From Prescottella agglutinans (GTDB taxonomy: Bacteria; Actinomycetota; Actinomycetes; Mycobacteriales; Mycobacteriaceae), in contig NZ_RKLP01000009.1 in NCBI RefSeq assembly GCF_004011865.1, positions 186,001 to 250,000 on the forward strand: 64,000 nucleotides of DNA. The letters run 5' to 3'. A program made the translations under genes and the position numbers. This document shows, one piece after another, positions 33,690-43,866 of this stretch. Under the pieces are notes generated by a model that ran no database searches, was not told where the DNA came from, and worked only from the letters and a program-made list of their open reading frames with translations. Within the stretch, counting starts at the first letter, position 1, and each line of letters starts with the position of its first letter.

Positions 33690-34682
33690 ATGTGCACCAG
33701 GGTCATGTGGCCTGATGCGGCCGGTTCGGTGCTCGTCGGCCGCAACATGGATTACCACCGCGATACCGGAACGAATCTCTGGTCCCTTCCCCGCGGAATC
33801 GAACGGCACGACGGCGTCGGCGGATCGCTCAGCTGGACGTCCAGGTACGGAAGCGTCGTGGCCGGTGCCTTCGACATGATGTCCGTCGACGGGATCAACG
33901 AGGCCGGCCTGTCCGGCCACATCCTCTGGCTGACCGAATCCGAGTACGGGACTTTCGACAAGTCGCGGCCGGCGCTCAGCATGGCGATCTGGCTGCAGTA
34001 CTTCCTCGACAACTTCGCGACCGTCGCCGACGCCGTCACCTGGATCGAGGAGACCGACGTTCAGGTCGTGCCCCTGGGGGATCCGGCGACTGGTGAGGTG
34101 CCGGCGGTGCATCTCGCGCTCGACGATGCGACCGGTGACTCGGCGATCGTCGAGTACGTCGACGGCGGCGTCGCCAGGGTCTGGCACGACCGCGCTTACC
34201 GGGTGATGACCAATTCGCCGACCTACGACAAGCAGATCGAGATGCTGAAGGAGGTGGCGGGTTTCGGTGGCGACAAGCCGCTTCCCGGCACCACGCAGGC
34301 ATCCGACCGATTCGCGCGCGCCGCCCACTACGTCGGTCACCTGCCGCAACCGCAGACCCGGGTGGAGGCCGTCGCGGGAATGTTCAGCGTCATTCGCAAC
34401 GCGGCCCAGCCGTTCCGAGTGCCGGAGCCGGGCAAGCCCTACGCGTCGCAGACCATCTGGCAGACGGTGGCGGACCTGACCAACCGGCAGTTCGTCTTCT
34501 CGTCGACCACACGGCCCAACGTGGTCTGGGTGAACCTCGCAGAACTGGACTTCACCGAGGGCGCGTCCGCGCGCAAGCTCGACCTGATCGCCGACACGGC
34601 GCTCGAGGGCGGACTCGGCGGCAACGTCACGGGCCGGTTCACCGAGGCGGCCCCGATGCAGTTCCTGGAACTGGTGCACTGA
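33690..34682 (+). CDS. Linear amide C-N hydrolase, choloylglycine hydrolase family (Ntn)
   Basis: A 330-residue Ntn hydrolase (bile-salt hydrolase/penicillin V acylase family) that cleaves a linear amide. ATG 33690 is chosen because the next residue is Cys (MCTRVMW): removal of Met exposes the N-terminal nucleophile, and AGGTGGAG lies at the right distance. Further family residues are the Arg/Asp of GRNMDYH and the Asn in VMTNSPTYDKQ. No signal peptide. The gene overlaps the convergent sulfatase by 44 bp. Natural substrate unknown; N-acyl-homoserine lactones or N-acyl amides are possible. Confidence 0.9.
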   Translation: MCTRVMWPDAAGSVLVGRNMDYHRDTGTNLWSLPRGIERHDGVGGSLSWTSRYGSVVAGAFDMMSVDGINEAGLSGHILWLTESEYGTFDKSRPALSMAIWLQYFLDNFATVADAVTWIEETDVQVVPLGDPATGEVPAVHLALDDATGDSAIVEYVDGGVARVWHDRAYRVMTNSPTYDKQIEMLKEVAGFGGDKPLPGTTQASDRFARAAHYVGHLPQPQTRVEAVAGMFSVIRNAAQPFRVPEPGKPYASQTIWQTVADLTNRQFVFSSTTRPNVVWVNLAELDFTEGASARKLDLIADTALEGGLGGNVTGRFTEAAPMQFLELVH

Positions 34683-36333
34683 TCAGTCCGCGCTCGGGCG
34701 TGGTGCCGCACCTGTCCATGACCTCGAACAGCTTCGCGTGCATGCGCGCGGCCTGGTCCGGATCGAAGTAGGCGACGTTGCGCGCGTCGGCGCGGTTGTG
34801 TAGTTCCAGCGGGTCGGTCTGCATGTCGTACATCTCGAACTGCGGCGGCGTGACGTCGGCCGGGTCGAAGTACGCCGAGTACTTCCACCGGTGATCGCGG
34901 ATGGTGCGCATGTGGTTGGGCTGCGTGACGATGTTCTGCCCGTCGGGGGTGGCGCAGTTCTGGTCGTCGTAGGTGAAGTGCAGAACGTCCTGCACCTCCG
35001 CGCTGGGCGCGGTCGGGTTCGCGGCGGCGTCGGTGACGATCGGCATCAGGTCGACGCCCCGGAAGTCCCACGCGGACCGGTCCGGAACGTCCGCGAGGGT
35101 GGCGAGCGTCGGCATGACGTCGATCAGCGATGCGAGCGCGCCGGAGCGGGCCGGCTGCGGGAACAGCGCCGGGTTGCTGATCACCATCGGCACCCGCAGC
35201 GTCTCCTCGTACGCGTTGAACACCTTCTGTCGCAGCCCACCGTGCGACATACCCATCTCGCCGTGGTCGGACATCCGGATCACGACGGTCGAATCCCGCA
35301 CCCCGGGACGGGACTCGAGGGCGTCGAGAACCGCGCCGATGTGCTCGTCGACCACCTTGTGCATGTAGGCGTAGAAGTTGACGTAGTTGCGGGCCGCCTC
35401 CGGGCCGGGCAGCGGACCGAGTCCGGCGGCGAGGAGCACCTGCGACTGCACCTGCGCCGTGGGTTTGAAGTTGAGGGCGAGGGACTCGTCGTAGGTCGGC
35501 GGCAGGTCGATGCCCTGCTCGAAGATGCCGGGCGCGTCGGAGCCGTAGTTGTCGCACGTGCCGTTGATCGCGTCCCACGTCTGCGGATACGCCAGCACGT
35601 CGTGCGGGTTGACGAACGAGACGACGAGCGCGAACGGCCGGTCGTCGTTCGGGTCGAGGCCGCGCAGGAAGTCCACGGCCTCCGCGGCGTAGCGGCTGTC
35701 GAGATCGGCGCAGCCGCCGCCGAAGTGGTCGGGGTCGGTGTCCTGGCCGCCCTCGGGCGGGATCCAGCCCTGGAACCCGTACGCCGCGACGTCCGCGCCG
35801 GACGGGTCGCCGCCGCCCGCACCCTTGCTCATGTGCCACTTGCCGCGGTAGTGCACGTTGTAGCCGGCGGAGTCGAGGAGCTTGGCCATGTTCTGGAGGC
35901 CCAGCGGCAGGGTCGGTTCCGTCGGGGAGACGGTCCCGCCCTCGGTCAGGGTCGCGGTGACCCCGTGCTGGGCGGGATACAGCCCGGTGAAGAACGTGCT
36001 CCGGCTGGGCGAGCACATCGCGGCGTTGCAGCAGCAGTTGTCGAACGTGAGCCCGGTGTCGGCGAGGCGCTTGCGGTTGGGGAGGTTCGCCTCGGCCCAC
36101 CCCTGGGGCCAGAACATCGGTGGGCGCTCCTGATCGGTGATTATCACGACGATGTTGGGGCGGTGGGGAAGTCCGCTCGGCTTGGCGGCGCGCGCGGGTT
36201 GTGGCGACGCCGTCGCGTGGGTGGTGGCCCCGGCCATGCCCGCGACCAGTAGGGCGCCGGCGCCGCCGAGGAAGGTCCGACGCGAGAACGGGTGGTCGAC
36301 GGTGTCGAGAATCGGTTCGCTCAGGGAGTCCAT
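34639..36333 (-). CDS. Tat-exported arylsulfatase-like sulfatase
   Basis: A 564-residue sulfatase of the alkaline-phosphatase superfamily. The twin-arginine signal (SRRTFLGG, residues 17-24) is followed by a hydrophobic core and Ala-rich cleavage region. The formylglycine motif CSPSR begins at Cys107, and metal ligands include the ITDQE segment and SDHGEMG. Activation needs a formylglycine-generating enzyme, which is not in this window. The 3' end overlaps the convergent Ntn hydrolase. It could release sulfate from sulfate esters outside the cytoplasm. Confidence 0.92.
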   Translation of the reverse strand: MDSLSEPILDTVDHPFSRRTFLGGAGALLVAGMAGATTHATASPQPARAAKPSGLPHRPNIVVIITDQERPPMFWPQGWAEANLPNRKRLADTGLTFDNCCCNAAMCSPSRSTFFTGLYPAQHGVTATLTEGGTVSPTEPTLPLGLQNMAKLLDSAGYNVHYRGKWHMSKGAGGGDPSGADVAAYGFQGWIPPEGGQDTDPDHFGGGCADLDSRYAAEAVDFLRGLDPNDDRPFALVVSFVNPHDVLAYPQTWDAINGTCDNYGSDAPGIFEQGIDLPPTYDESLALNFKPTAQVQSQVLLAAGLGPLPGPEAARNYVNFYAYMHKVVDEHIGAVLDALESRPGVRDSTVVIRMSDHGEMGMSHGGLRQKVFNAYEETLRVPMVISNPALFPQPARSGALASLIDVMPTLATLADVPDRSAWDFRGVDLMPIVTDAAANPTAPSAEVQDVLHFTYDDQNCATPDGQNIVTQPNHMRTIRDHRWKYSAYFDPADVTPPQFEMYDMQTDPLELHNRADARNVAYFDPDQAARMHAKLFEVMDRCGTTPERGLISAPVPGTASGPPR

Positions 36334-36468
36334 CGGCTGATCTCCGTCCGGGAAGCGATCGCGGAATCCAGGCGCTCGGAATCGTCATTCTGTCCGAGGA
36401 ATCCGCCCCCTACCTGCGGTTCGGGCAATTGTCGGGATCCGACCCCTAGACTTGCATGGACTTCCAAC

Positions 36469-36474
36469 TATAGG
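36469..36474 (+). promoter_or_regulatory. Candidate -10 of the valine-catabolism operon
   Basis: TATAGG lies about 28 bp before the mmsA start, with a weak CTAGAC -35 seventeen bases upstream. It is followed by a strong GGAGGTGA ribosome-binding site. Inferred. Confidence 0.35.
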
Positions 36475-36501
36475 ATGGGCGATGAATGTTGGAGGTGACG
36501 T

Positions 36502-38055
36502 ATGTCTCCTTCACGTCTTGGCAGCGACAGCAAAGGACGGGTTCGGGCAATGAGCGTTCGAGAGCTCTCTCACTTCATCGGCGGCAAGCGGATCCCCGGT
36601 GCGTCCGGCAGATTCGCCGACGTCTTCGACCCCAACACCGGGCAGGTGCAGGCGCGGGTTCCGTTGGCCGACCAGTCCGAGACCGAGGCGGCCATCGCGA
36701 ACGCGGCCGATGCCCAGAAGGAGTGGGCGGCATGGAACCCGCAGCGCCGCGCCCGCGTGCTGATGCGGTTCCTGCAGCTGATCCAGCAGGAGATGGATCC
36801 GCTCGCGCGGCTGCTGTCGTCCGAGCACGGCAAGACCGTCCCGGATGCGAAGGGTGACATCCAGCGCGGCCTCGAGGTCGTCGAGTTCGCCACCGGCATC
36901 CCGCACCTGCTCAAGGGCGAGTACACCGAGGGGGCGGGCTCGGGTATCGACGTCTACTCGATGCGTCAGCCGCTCGGCGTCGTCGCCGGCATCACCCCGT
37001 TCAACTTCCCGGCGATGATCCCGCTGTGGAAGGCTGCGCCCGCCCTCGCGTGCGGAAACGCGTTCGTGCTCAAGCCGTCCGAGCGGGACCCGTCGGTGCC
37101 GCTGCGCCTGGCCGAGCTGTTCCTCGAGGCCGGTCTGCCGCCGGGCGTGTTCAACGTCGTCAACGGCGACAAGGGTGCGGTCGACGTGCTGCTGACCGAC
37201 CCGCGGATCAAGGCCGTCGGCTTCGTCGGCTCCACCCCGATCGCGCAGTACATCTACGAGACCGCCGCGGCGCACGGCAAGCGCGCGCAGTGCTTCGGCG
37301 GCGCGAAGAACCACGCCATCGTGATGCCGGACGCCGATCTGGACCAGGTGGCCGACGCGCTGGTCGGTGCCGGCTACGGCTCGGCCGGCGAGCGGTGCAT
37401 GGCCATCTCGGTTGCGGTGCCGGTCGGTGAGGAGACCGCGGACGCGCTCGTCGCGAAGCTCACCGAACGGGTTCGGGAGCTCCGGATCGGCCGCTCGGAC
37501 GACGAGACCGCCGACTTCGGGCCGGTGGTGAGCAAGGATGCTCTCGACCGCGTCAACGGCTACGTGCAGATCGGCGTCGACGAGGGTGCCGAGCTGGTCG
37601 TGGACGGCCGCGGCTTCACCCTCGACGGCCACGAGGACGGATTCTTCGCCGGCGCAACCCTGTTCGACCGCGTCACCCCGGAGATGCGGATCTACAAGGA
37701 GGAGATCTTCGGTCCCGTCCTGCAGGTCGTCCGCGCGCACGACTACGAGGACGCGCTGCGCCTGCCGACCGAGCACGAGTACGGAAACGGTGTCGCGATC
37801 TTCACCCGCGACGGCGACACCGCCCGCGACTTCTGCTCCCGCGTCGAGGTCGGCATGGTCGGCGTCAACGTGCCGATCCCGGTGCCGATCGCGTACCACA
37901 CCTTCGGCGGCTGGAAGCGTTCCGGATTCGGCGACCTCAACCAGCACGGCCCGGACTCGATCCGCTTCTACACCAAGACCAAGACGGTCACGCAGCGCTG
38001 GCCGTCCGGGTTCAAGGAGCACTCGGACCACTTCGTCATCCCGACGATGGACTGA
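36502..38055 (+). CDS. mmsA: Methylmalonate-semialdehyde dehydrogenase (CoA-acylating)
   Basis: Converts methylmalonate semialdehyde to propionyl-CoA and CO2 at the end of valine breakdown. 517 residues from ATG 36502, supported by an excellent GGAGGTGA six bases upstream. Homologues usually begin near the internal ATG at 36550 (501 residues), which has only a distant AAAGGA. The catalytic cysteine lies in GSAGERCMAIS near residue 300, and ITPFNFPAMIPLW and FGGAKNHAIVMPDA are MmsA-specific. First gene of a six-gene valine operon. Confidence 0.95.
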   Translation: MSPSRLGSDSKGRVRAMSVRELSHFIGGKRIPGASGRFADVFDPNTGQVQARVPLADQSETEAAIANAADAQKEWAAWNPQRRARVLMRFLQLIQQEMDPLARLLSSEHGKTVPDAKGDIQRGLEVVEFATGIPHLLKGEYTEGAGSGIDVYSMRQPLGVVAGITPFNFPAMIPLWKAAPALACGNAFVLKPSERDPSVPLRLAELFLEAGLPPGVFNVVNGDKGAVDVLLTDPRIKAVGFVGSTPIAQYIYETAAAHGKRAQCFGGAKNHAIVMPDADLDQVADALVGAGYGSAGERCMAISVAVPVGEETADALVAKLTERVRELRIGRSDDETADFGPVVSKDALDRVNGYVQIGVDEGAELVVDGRGFTLDGHEDGFFAGATLFDRVTPEMRIYKEEIFGPVLQVVRAHDYEDALRLPTEHEYGNGVAIFTRDGDTARDFCSRVEVGMVGVNVPIPVPIAYHTFGGWKRSGFGDLNQHGPDSIRFYTKTKTVTQRWPSGFKEHSDHFVIPTMD

Positions 38056-38059
38056 CGCG

Positions 38060-39205
38060 GTGAAGAAGTACGTGCCGGGCTGGCACGACGACGAGGTCAG
38101 GGCGCTCTCCGAGCTTGCGGCCGGGTTCTTCGAACGCGAGGTCGTCGCCAACAACGAGAAGTGGGAGGCGCAGCGCCGCATCGATCGCGACGTGTGGCTC
38201 ACGGCCGGCAAGCTCGGACTGCTCTGCTGCTCGATTCCCGAGGAGTACGGCGGCGGCGGCGGCACGTTCGCGCACGATCTGGCGGTGTTCGAGGCGCAGG
38301 GCTATGCGGGTGACCTCGCATTCGGGGTCTCCGTGCACAGCGGAATCGTCGCGCACTACGTCAACGAGTACGGCACCGAGGAACAGAAGCGGGCGTGGCT
38401 TCCCGGCATGGCGTCCGGGGAGATCCTCGGCGCCATCGGAATGACCGAACCGGGCGCGGGCTCCGACCTGAAGGCCATCCGGACGACGGCCGTCAGGGAC
38501 GGCGACCACTACGTCGTCAACGGTTCCAAGACGTTCATCACCAACGGCTCGTCCGCCGACATGATCGTCCTGGCGGTCAAGACCGATCCCAAGGCCGGCG
38601 CCAGGGGAGTGTCGCTGTTGATCGTCGACCTGCGGGACTGCCCCGGATTCACGGTGGGGCGGGTGCTCGACAAGGTCGGGCAGCACGCCGCGGACACCTC
38701 CGAGTTGTCGTTCGTCGACGTGCGGGTTCCCGCCTCGAACCTGTTGGGCGAGGAGGGGCAGGGGTTCGGTCAGCTCATCGCCCAACTCGTCCAGGAGCGG
38801 TTGATCATCGCGGCCCAGGCGTCGGGTGCGATGAACCGCGCCGTGGAGGAAACCGTCGCCTACGTCAAATCCCGGCAGGCGTTCGGCCACAGCCTGTTCG
38901 AGTTCCAGAACACGGCGTTCGAACTCGCCGAGTGCCAGACGATCGCACGGACGTGCGAGGTGTTCCTCGACCACTGCATCCAGGAACACCTGCGCGGCGA
39001 GCTCGACGCGGCGGAGGCGGCCATGGCGAAGTACTGGCTCACCGACAAACAGTGCGAGGTCGTCGACCGCTGCGTGCAGCTGCACGGTGGTTACGGGTAC
39101 ATGCGCGAGTACCTCGTCGCCCGGATGTACGAGGACGCCCGGGTGCAGAAGATCTACGCCGGCGCCAACGAGGTCATGAAGGGGATCATTGCGAAATCCC
39201 TCTGA
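38060..39205 (+). CDS. Acyl-CoA dehydrogenase
   Basis: A 381-residue flavin-dependent acyl-CoA dehydrogenase. Signatures: [15 protein letters not shown] near 130, [11 protein letters not shown] near 160, and the C-terminal [14 protein letters not shown] and [20 protein letters not shown] start 4 bp after the mmsA stop. The valine operon holds two such enzymes; the next gene is the better candidate for isobutyryl-CoA, so this one may act on another short or branched acyl-CoA. Confidence 0.92.
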   Translation: MKKYVPGWHDDEVRALSELAAGFFEREVVANNEKWEAQRRIDRDVWLTAGKLGLLCCSIPEEYGGGGGTFAHDLAVFEAQGYAGDLAFGVSVHSGIVAHYVNEYGTEEQKRAWLPGMASGEILGAIGMTEPGAGSDLKAIRTTAVRDGDHYVVNGSKTFITNGSSADMIVLAVKTDPKAGARGVSLLIVDLRDCPGFTVGRVLDKVGQHAADTSELSFVDVRVPASNLLGEEGQGFGQLIAQLVQERLIIAAQASGAMNRAVEETVAYVKSRQAFGHSLFEFQNTAFELAECQTIARTCEVFLDHCIQEHLRGELDAAEAAMAKYWLTDKQCEVVDRCVQLHGGYGYMREYLVARMYEDARVQKIYAGANEVMKGIIAKSL

Positions 39206-39256
39206 CGACCGCGGACACAGCGTCATCCCGACCACGACGAACTAGGAGCGAAGGCA

Positions 39257-40405
39257 ATGTTCAGACTTTCCGACGACGAGCGCGCGATCAGCGACACCGC
39301 GCGCGACTTCGCCGCGGAATACCTGGCGCCCAACGCGATCGAGTGGGACCAGAACAAACACTTCCCGGTCGACGTGCTGCGCAAGGCAGGTGCGCTCGGC
39401 ATGGGCGGCATCTACATCCGCGAGGACGTCGGCGGTTCCGGTCTCACCCGGCTCGACGGCGTCCGGATCTTCGAGCAGCTCGCCACGGGCTGCCCGTCGA
39501 TCGCCGCGTACATCTCCATCCACAACATGGTCACGTGGATGATCGACGAGTTCGGTGACGACGAGCAGCGCCGCCGCTGGGTGCCCGGACTCGCGTCGAT
39601 GGAGCAGCTCGGCAGCTACTGCCTCACCGAGCCCGGCGCCGGATCCGACGCGGCGGCCCTGTCCACCAAGGCCGTTCGCGACGGCGACGACTACCTGCTC
39701 ACCGGCGTCAAGCAGTTCATCTCCGGTGCGGGCACGTCGGACGTGTACGTCGTCATGGCCCGCACCGGCGCCGCCGGCGCCCGCGGCATCTCGGCGTTCA
39801 TCGTGCCGAAGGACGCGCCCGGGCTGTCGTTCGGTGCCAACGAGAAGAAGATGGGCTGGAACGCCCAACCCACCCGGCAGGTGATCCTCGACGAGGTGCG
39901 GGTGCCGGCGGCGAACCTGCTCGGCGGTGAGGGCGAGGGCTTCCGCATCGCGATGAAGGGCCTCAACGGCGGGCGACTGAACATCGCCGCCTGCTCGGTG
40001 GGCGGGGCACAGGCCGCGCTGGGCAAGGCCGTCACGTACCTCGCGGAGCGGAAGGCGTTCGGGTCGGCGCTCGTGGAGTCGCAGGCGCTCCAGTTCCGCC
40101 TCGCCGACATGCGGATCGAACTCGAGGCCGCGCGCACCCTGCTGTGGCGGGCCGCGGACGCGCTCGACGCGGGCACCGCGGACAAGGTGGAACTGTGCGC
40201 GATGGCCAAGCGCTTCGCGACCGACACCGGTTTCGCGGTCGCGAACGAGGCGCTGCAGTTGCACGGCGGCTACGGCTATCTGGCGGAATACGGATTGGAG
40301 AAGATCGTGCGAGACCTGCGGGTGCACCAGATCCTCGAGGGCACCAACGAGATCATGCGGGTCGTCGTGGCCCGCGCGGTGGTCGGATCGGCGGGCGCGG
40401 CGTGA
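39257..40405 (+). CDS. Isobutyryl-CoA dehydrogenase-like acyl-CoA dehydrogenase
   Basis: A 382-residue acyl-CoA dehydrogenase that resembles ACAD8 (isobutyryl-CoA dehydrogenase): [32 protein letters not shown] and KQFISGAGTSDVYVVMART are typical. The C-terminal [13 protein letters not shown] and LEGTNEIMR are conserved. It would oxidise isobutyryl-CoA to methacrylyl-CoA. AGGAG lies before the ATG, and the stop overlaps the next GTG (GTGA). Assignment to isobutyryl-CoA rests on similarity and operon context. Confidence 0.92.
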   Translation: MFRLSDDERAISDTARDFAAEYLAPNAIEWDQNKHFPVDVLRKAGALGMGGIYIREDVGGSGLTRLDGVRIFEQLATGCPSIAAYISIHNMVTWMIDEFGDDEQRRRWVPGLASMEQLGSYCLTEPGAGSDAAALSTKAVRDGDDYLLTGVKQFISGAGTSDVYVVMARTGAAGARGISAFIVPKDAPGLSFGANEKKMGWNAQPTRQVILDEVRVPAANLLGGEGEGFRIAMKGLNGGRLNIAACSVGGAQAALGKAVTYLAERKAFGSALVESQALQFRLADMRIELEAARTLLWRAADALDAGTADKVELCAMAKRFATDTGFAVANEALQLHGGYGYLAEYGLEKIVRDLRVHQILEGTNEIMRVVVARAVVGSAGAA

Positions 40406-41478
40406 GCGAAGCGAACGAACCCGAGGTCCTGGTCGAACGCGTCGGCGCTCTCGGCCGGATCACCCTCAACCGGCCGAGGGCGATCAACGCCCTCAACCAC
40501 GCGATGGTGCAGGCGATGGCGTCGGCGCTGCTGGAATGGGCCGACGACGAGTCCGTGGGCGCCGTGCTGTTGACCGGTGCCGGCGAGCGCGGGCTGTGCG
40601 CGGGCGGCGACATCGTCTCGATCTATTACGACGCCCGCGAGGGCGGCAGCGGGTCGAAGGACTTCTGGCGCGACGAGTACGTGCTGAACGCCGCGATCGC
40701 CCGCTACGGCAAGCCGTACGTCGCGATCATGGACGGCATCGTCATGGGCGGCGGTGTCGGTGTCTCCGCGCACGGCAACGTCCGCGTCGTCACCGAGCGG
40801 TCGACCGTCGGAATGCCCGAGGTGGGCATCGGCTTCGTCCCCGACGTCGGCGGCACCTACCTGCTGTCGCGGGCGCCCGGCGAACTCGGCACCCACATCG
40901 CGCTGACGACCGCGCGACTGAGCGCGGGCGACGCGATCGCCTGCGGCTTCGCCGACCACTTCGTGCCGTCGGACCGGCTCGCGGAGTTCGAGCAGGCGCT
41001 GGCCGAGGGTTCGGTCGAGGACGCGCTGGCGCGGTTCGCGCAGCCCGCCCCGGCATCGGACCTGGCCGCGCAGCGCGCATGGATCGACGCCGCGTACGCG
41101 GCCGACACGGTCGAGGAGATCGTCGCCAACCTGCAGGGCAGCGGGGTTGCCGAGGCGGCCGCGGCCGCCGAGCAGATCCTCGCGAAGTCCCCGACCGCCG
41201 CGAAGGTGACGTTGCGGGCGCTGCGGCAGGCCCGCGAACTCGACACGCTCGAGGCGGTGCTCGATCAGGAGTACCGGGTGTCGTTGGCGTGCCTGGGATC
41301 CCACGATCTCGTGGAGGGCATCCGGGCGCAGGTGGTAGAGAAGGACCGTAACCCCGCATGGTCGCCGTCGACCCTCGAGGCGGTCACCGACGAACACGTG
41401 GATCGATTCTTCGAGTCGCTCGGCGACGCCGAACTCGGTTTGGCCGCAGCGCTCGTGAGTGGGGAGGAACTGCGATGA
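40402..41478 (+). CDS. 3-Hydroxyisobutyryl-CoA hydrolase
   Basis: A 358-residue crotonase-fold hydrolase that removes CoA from 3-hydroxyisobutyryl-CoA. It is longer than ordinary enoyl-CoA hydratases and contains the HIBCH signatures [16 protein letters not shown] near 67 and [19 protein letters not shown] near 140. GTG start overlapping the upstream stop, and its own stop overlaps the mmsB ATG. Operon position between the dehydrogenase and mmsB fits the pathway. Confidence 0.92.
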   Translation: MSEANEPEVLVERVGALGRITLNRPRAINALNHAMVQAMASALLEWADDESVGAVLLTGAGERGLCAGGDIVSIYYDAREGGSGSKDFWRDEYVLNAAIARYGKPYVAIMDGIVMGGGVGVSAHGNVRVVTERSTVGMPEVGIGFVPDVGGTYLLSRAPGELGTHIALTTARLSAGDAIACGFADHFVPSDRLAEFEQALAEGSVEDALARFAQPAPASDLAAQRAWIDAAYAADTVEEIVANLQGSGVAEAAAAAEQILAKSPTAAKVTLRALRQARELDTLEAVLDQEYRVSLACLGSHDLVEGIRAQVVEKDRNPAWSPSTLEAVTDEHVDRFFESLGDAELGLAAALVSGEELR

Positions 41479-42386
41479 GCAGGAGCGACATCACCGTCGG
41501 ATTCGTCGGCCTGGGCCACATGGGTGGGCCGATGGCGGCGAATCTGGCGAAGGCGGGATACCGGGTGCGGGGCTTCGACCTCGCGCCGGCCGCGCTCGAA
41601 CAGGCACAGCGGGACGGCATCACGCCGGTGGCCTCCGCCGTCGAGGCCGCCACCGAGGCCGACGTCGTCATCACGATGCTGCCCAGCGGCAAGCACGTGC
41701 ACGACCTCTACGAGGGTGGACTGCTGGCCGCCGCGCGCCAGGGCACGCTGTTCGTCGACTGCTCGACCATCGACGTCGCCGACGCCCGCACCGCCCACGA
41801 ACTGGCCGAGCAGGCCGGGCACCGGAGCGTCGACGCGCCGGTGTCGGGCGGGGTCATGGGGGCCGCGGCCGGCACCCTCGCGTTCATGGTCGGCGGCGCC
41901 GACGAGGACTTCGAGGCGGCGCGTCCGCTGCTCGAGGTGATGGGCCGCAAGGTCGTGCACTGCGGCGGACCCGGCGTCGGGCAGGCCGCGAAGATCTGCA
42001 ACAACATGATCCTCGGCGTCTCGATGATCGCGATCAGCGAGGCGTTCGTGCTCGGCGAGAAGCTGGGCCTGAGCAACCAGGCGCTGTTCGACGTCGCGTC
42101 CAACGCGTCGGGTCAGTGCTGGGCGCTCACCACCAACTGCCCGGTCCCGGGTCCGGTTCCGGCGAGCCCCGCCAACAACGACTACCAGCCGGGCTTCGCG
42201 GCCGCCCTCATGGACAAGGATCTCGGACTGGCGGCGAACGCGTTGCGTGCCAACGGTGTCGACGCCGAACTGGGTATGCGGGCCGCCGAGCTGTACCGGA
42301 GGTTCCACGAGACCGGGCACGGCGGCGAGGACTTCTCGGCGATCATCAGGGACATCAGGGACAGGTCGAACGGAGAGACTCGATGA
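41475..42386 (+). CDS. mmsB: 3-Hydroxyisobutyrate dehydrogenase
   Basis: A 303-residue NAD-dependent beta-hydroxyacid dehydrogenase converting 3-hydroxyisobutyrate to methylmalonate semialdehyde. [16 protein letters not shown] (residues 9-24) is the dinucleotide motif, [16 protein letters not shown] the substrate loop, and [13 protein letters not shown] contains the catalytic lysine. The ATGA overlaps on both sides put it firmly in the operon. Confidence 0.95.
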   Translation: MSRSDITVGFVGLGHMGGPMAANLAKAGYRVRGFDLAPAALEQAQRDGITPVASAVEAATEADVVITMLPSGKHVHDLYEGGLLAAARQGTLFVDCSTIDVADARTAHELAEQAGHRSVDAPVSGGVMGAAAGTLAFMVGGADEDFEAARPLLEVMGRKVVHCGGPGVGQAAKICNNMILGVSMIAISEAFVLGEKLGLSNQALFDVASNASGQCWALTTNCPVPGPVPASPANNDYQPGFAAALMDKDLGLAANALRANGVDAELGMRAAELYRRFHETGHGGEDFSAIIRDIRDRSNGETR

Positions 42387-43159
42387 CGGACTACCAGACC
42401 ATTCAGGTCGGACGCACCGGCCGCGTGGGCATGATCACGCTGAATCGGCCGGAGGCGCTCAACGCGCTCAACGCCCAGCTGATGTCGGAGGTGGTCGCGG
42501 CCGTCGACGACTTCGAGAAGGACCGCGGCATCGGCGCGATTCTCCTCACCGGGTCGGAGCGGGCGTTCGCGGCCGGCGCCGACATCAAGGAGATGCAGAG
42601 CAAGTCCTTCATGGACATGTACCTCGACGACTGGTTCTCGGCGTGGGACCGCCTCGCGGCGGCACGCAAGCCGATCGTCGCCGCCGTGTCGGGCTACGCG
42701 CTCGGCGGTGGGTGCGAACTGGCGATGATGTGCGACGTGCTGATCGCGGCCGATTCGGCCAAGTTCGGCCAGCCGGAGATCAAGCTCGGTGTGCTGCCCG
42801 GCATCGGCGGCTCGCAGCGACTCACCCGCGCGATCGGCAAGGCCAAGGCGATGGACCTGTGCCTGACCGGCCGCACGATGGACGCGGAGGAGGCCGAGCG
42901 CGCCGGGCTGGTCGCCCGCATCGTCCCGGCCATCGGCCTGCTCGACGAGGCGATCGCGACGGCGTCGAAGATCGCGGACATGTCGCTGCCGATCGCGATG
43001 ATGGTCAAGGAATCGGTCAACCGGGCATTCGAGTCGACCCTGTCCGAGGGCGTCCGGTTCGAGCGGCGCGTGTTCCACTCCGCATTCGCGACCCAGGACC
43101 AGAAGGAAGGCATGGCCGCGTTCACCGAGAAGCGCGACCCGAACTTCGGGCACCACTAG
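42383..43159 (+). CDS. Enoyl-CoA hydratase
   Basis: A 258-residue crotonase. The oxyanion motif is [10 protein letters not shown] near residue 61, and [14 protein letters not shown] carries the first catalytic Glu. [17 protein letters not shown] contains the second. It would hydrate methacrylyl-CoA to 3-hydroxyisobutyryl-CoA, completing the pathway in this operon. Last gene, followed by a strong bidirectional terminator. Confidence 0.94.
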   Translation: MTDYQTIQVGRTGRVGMITLNRPEALNALNAQLMSEVVAAVDDFEKDRGIGAILLTGSERAFAAGADIKEMQSKSFMDMYLDDWFSAWDRLAAARKPIVAAVSGYALGGGCELAMMCDVLIAADSAKFGQPEIKLGVLPGIGGSQRLTRAIGKAKAMDLCLTGRTMDAEEAERAGLVARIVPAIGLLDEAIATASKIADMSLPIAMMVKESVNRAFESTLSEGVRFERRVFHSAFATQDQKEGMAAFTEKRDPNFGHH

Positions 43160-43177
43160 GCATACGGCGCAGTGCAA

Positions 43178-43214
43178 CTCGGCCCCGCATCGACGTGATC
43201 GATGCGGGGCCGAG
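43178..43214. terminator. Bidirectional terminator after the valine operon
   Basis: A 16-bp perfect stem, CTCGGCCCCGCATCGA against its complement, with a CGTGA loop, between convergent echA-like and marR genes. Confidence 0.8.
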
Positions 43215-43230
43215 GCGTGTCAGGGGCCGG

Positions 43231-43767
43231 TCAGTGCCACTTGCCGGGCTTGTCCCCGGTATCGAAATCGCCTGCGCGGTAGCGCAGTTCGGCGAGGATT
43301 CGGACGAGGGAGTCGAGCCGGTCGGGGGCCAGGCCCGGTTCGGCGAACACCTTGGCGTTCAGTTCCTCCGTGGCGCGCAGCGACAGCTCCCGCCCCTCTT
43401 CGGTGATCTCGACCAGCGTCGCCCGGCGATCGGTGGGATGCGGGACGCGGCGCACCAGGCCCGCGGCCTCGAGGCGGTCGACCGCGTTGGTCACGCTCGT
43501 CGGGTGCACCTGGAGTCGGGCGCTGGCCTTCGCCATCGGCAGCGCGCCGCTGCGGGTGAAGGTCAGCAGTGTCAGGAGTTCGTACCGGGAGAACGTCAGG
43601 CCGAACGGCTTGAGCGTCTCCTCCACGCGCGCCATCATGATCTGTTGTGCGCGCATCACCGACGTCACCGCGGCCATCCCGTCCGCCACCGCGCCCCAGC
43701 CGTGCTGCGTCCACTGACGGTGCGCTTCCTCGATCGGATCCAGTGGCAGCGGAGACGGTGACGGCAT
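43231..43767 (-). CDS. MarR family transcriptional regulator
   Basis: A 178-residue MarR-type winged-helix protein with a longer N-terminal helix. HTH LPMAKASARLQVHPTSVTNAVDRLEAAGLV near residues 88-117 and the wing PHPTDRRATLVEITEEG. ATG 43767 (MPSPSP) is preferred; an upstream ATG at 43806 is possible. It reads out of a locus shared with the drug exporter at 43867 on the same strand and may regulate it. Confidence 0.9.
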   Translation of the reverse strand: MPSPSPLPLDPIEEAHRQWTQHGWGAVADGMAAVTSVMRAQQIMMARVEETLKPFGLTFSRYELLTLLTFTRSGALPMAKASARLQVHPTSVTNAVDRLEAAGLVRRVPHPTDRRATLVEITEEGRELSLRATEELNAKVFAEPGLAPDRLDSLVRILAELRYRAGDFDTGDKPGKWH

Positions 43768-43866
43768 GCCCCGATCATCCCACGTGCAGGGGACCGGAGC
43801 GTGCACCGGTTGCGGTATGACCGGTCATCCCTTCCGGTCGCCGGTTGCCGGTGCCCGAGACGTCCG

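Noticed and set aside
36502-36549. Reading the first 16 codons of mmsA as a separate leader peptide
   Set aside because: The frame is continuous with mmsA and the strong SD fits translation of the full protein; nothing indicates a separate product.
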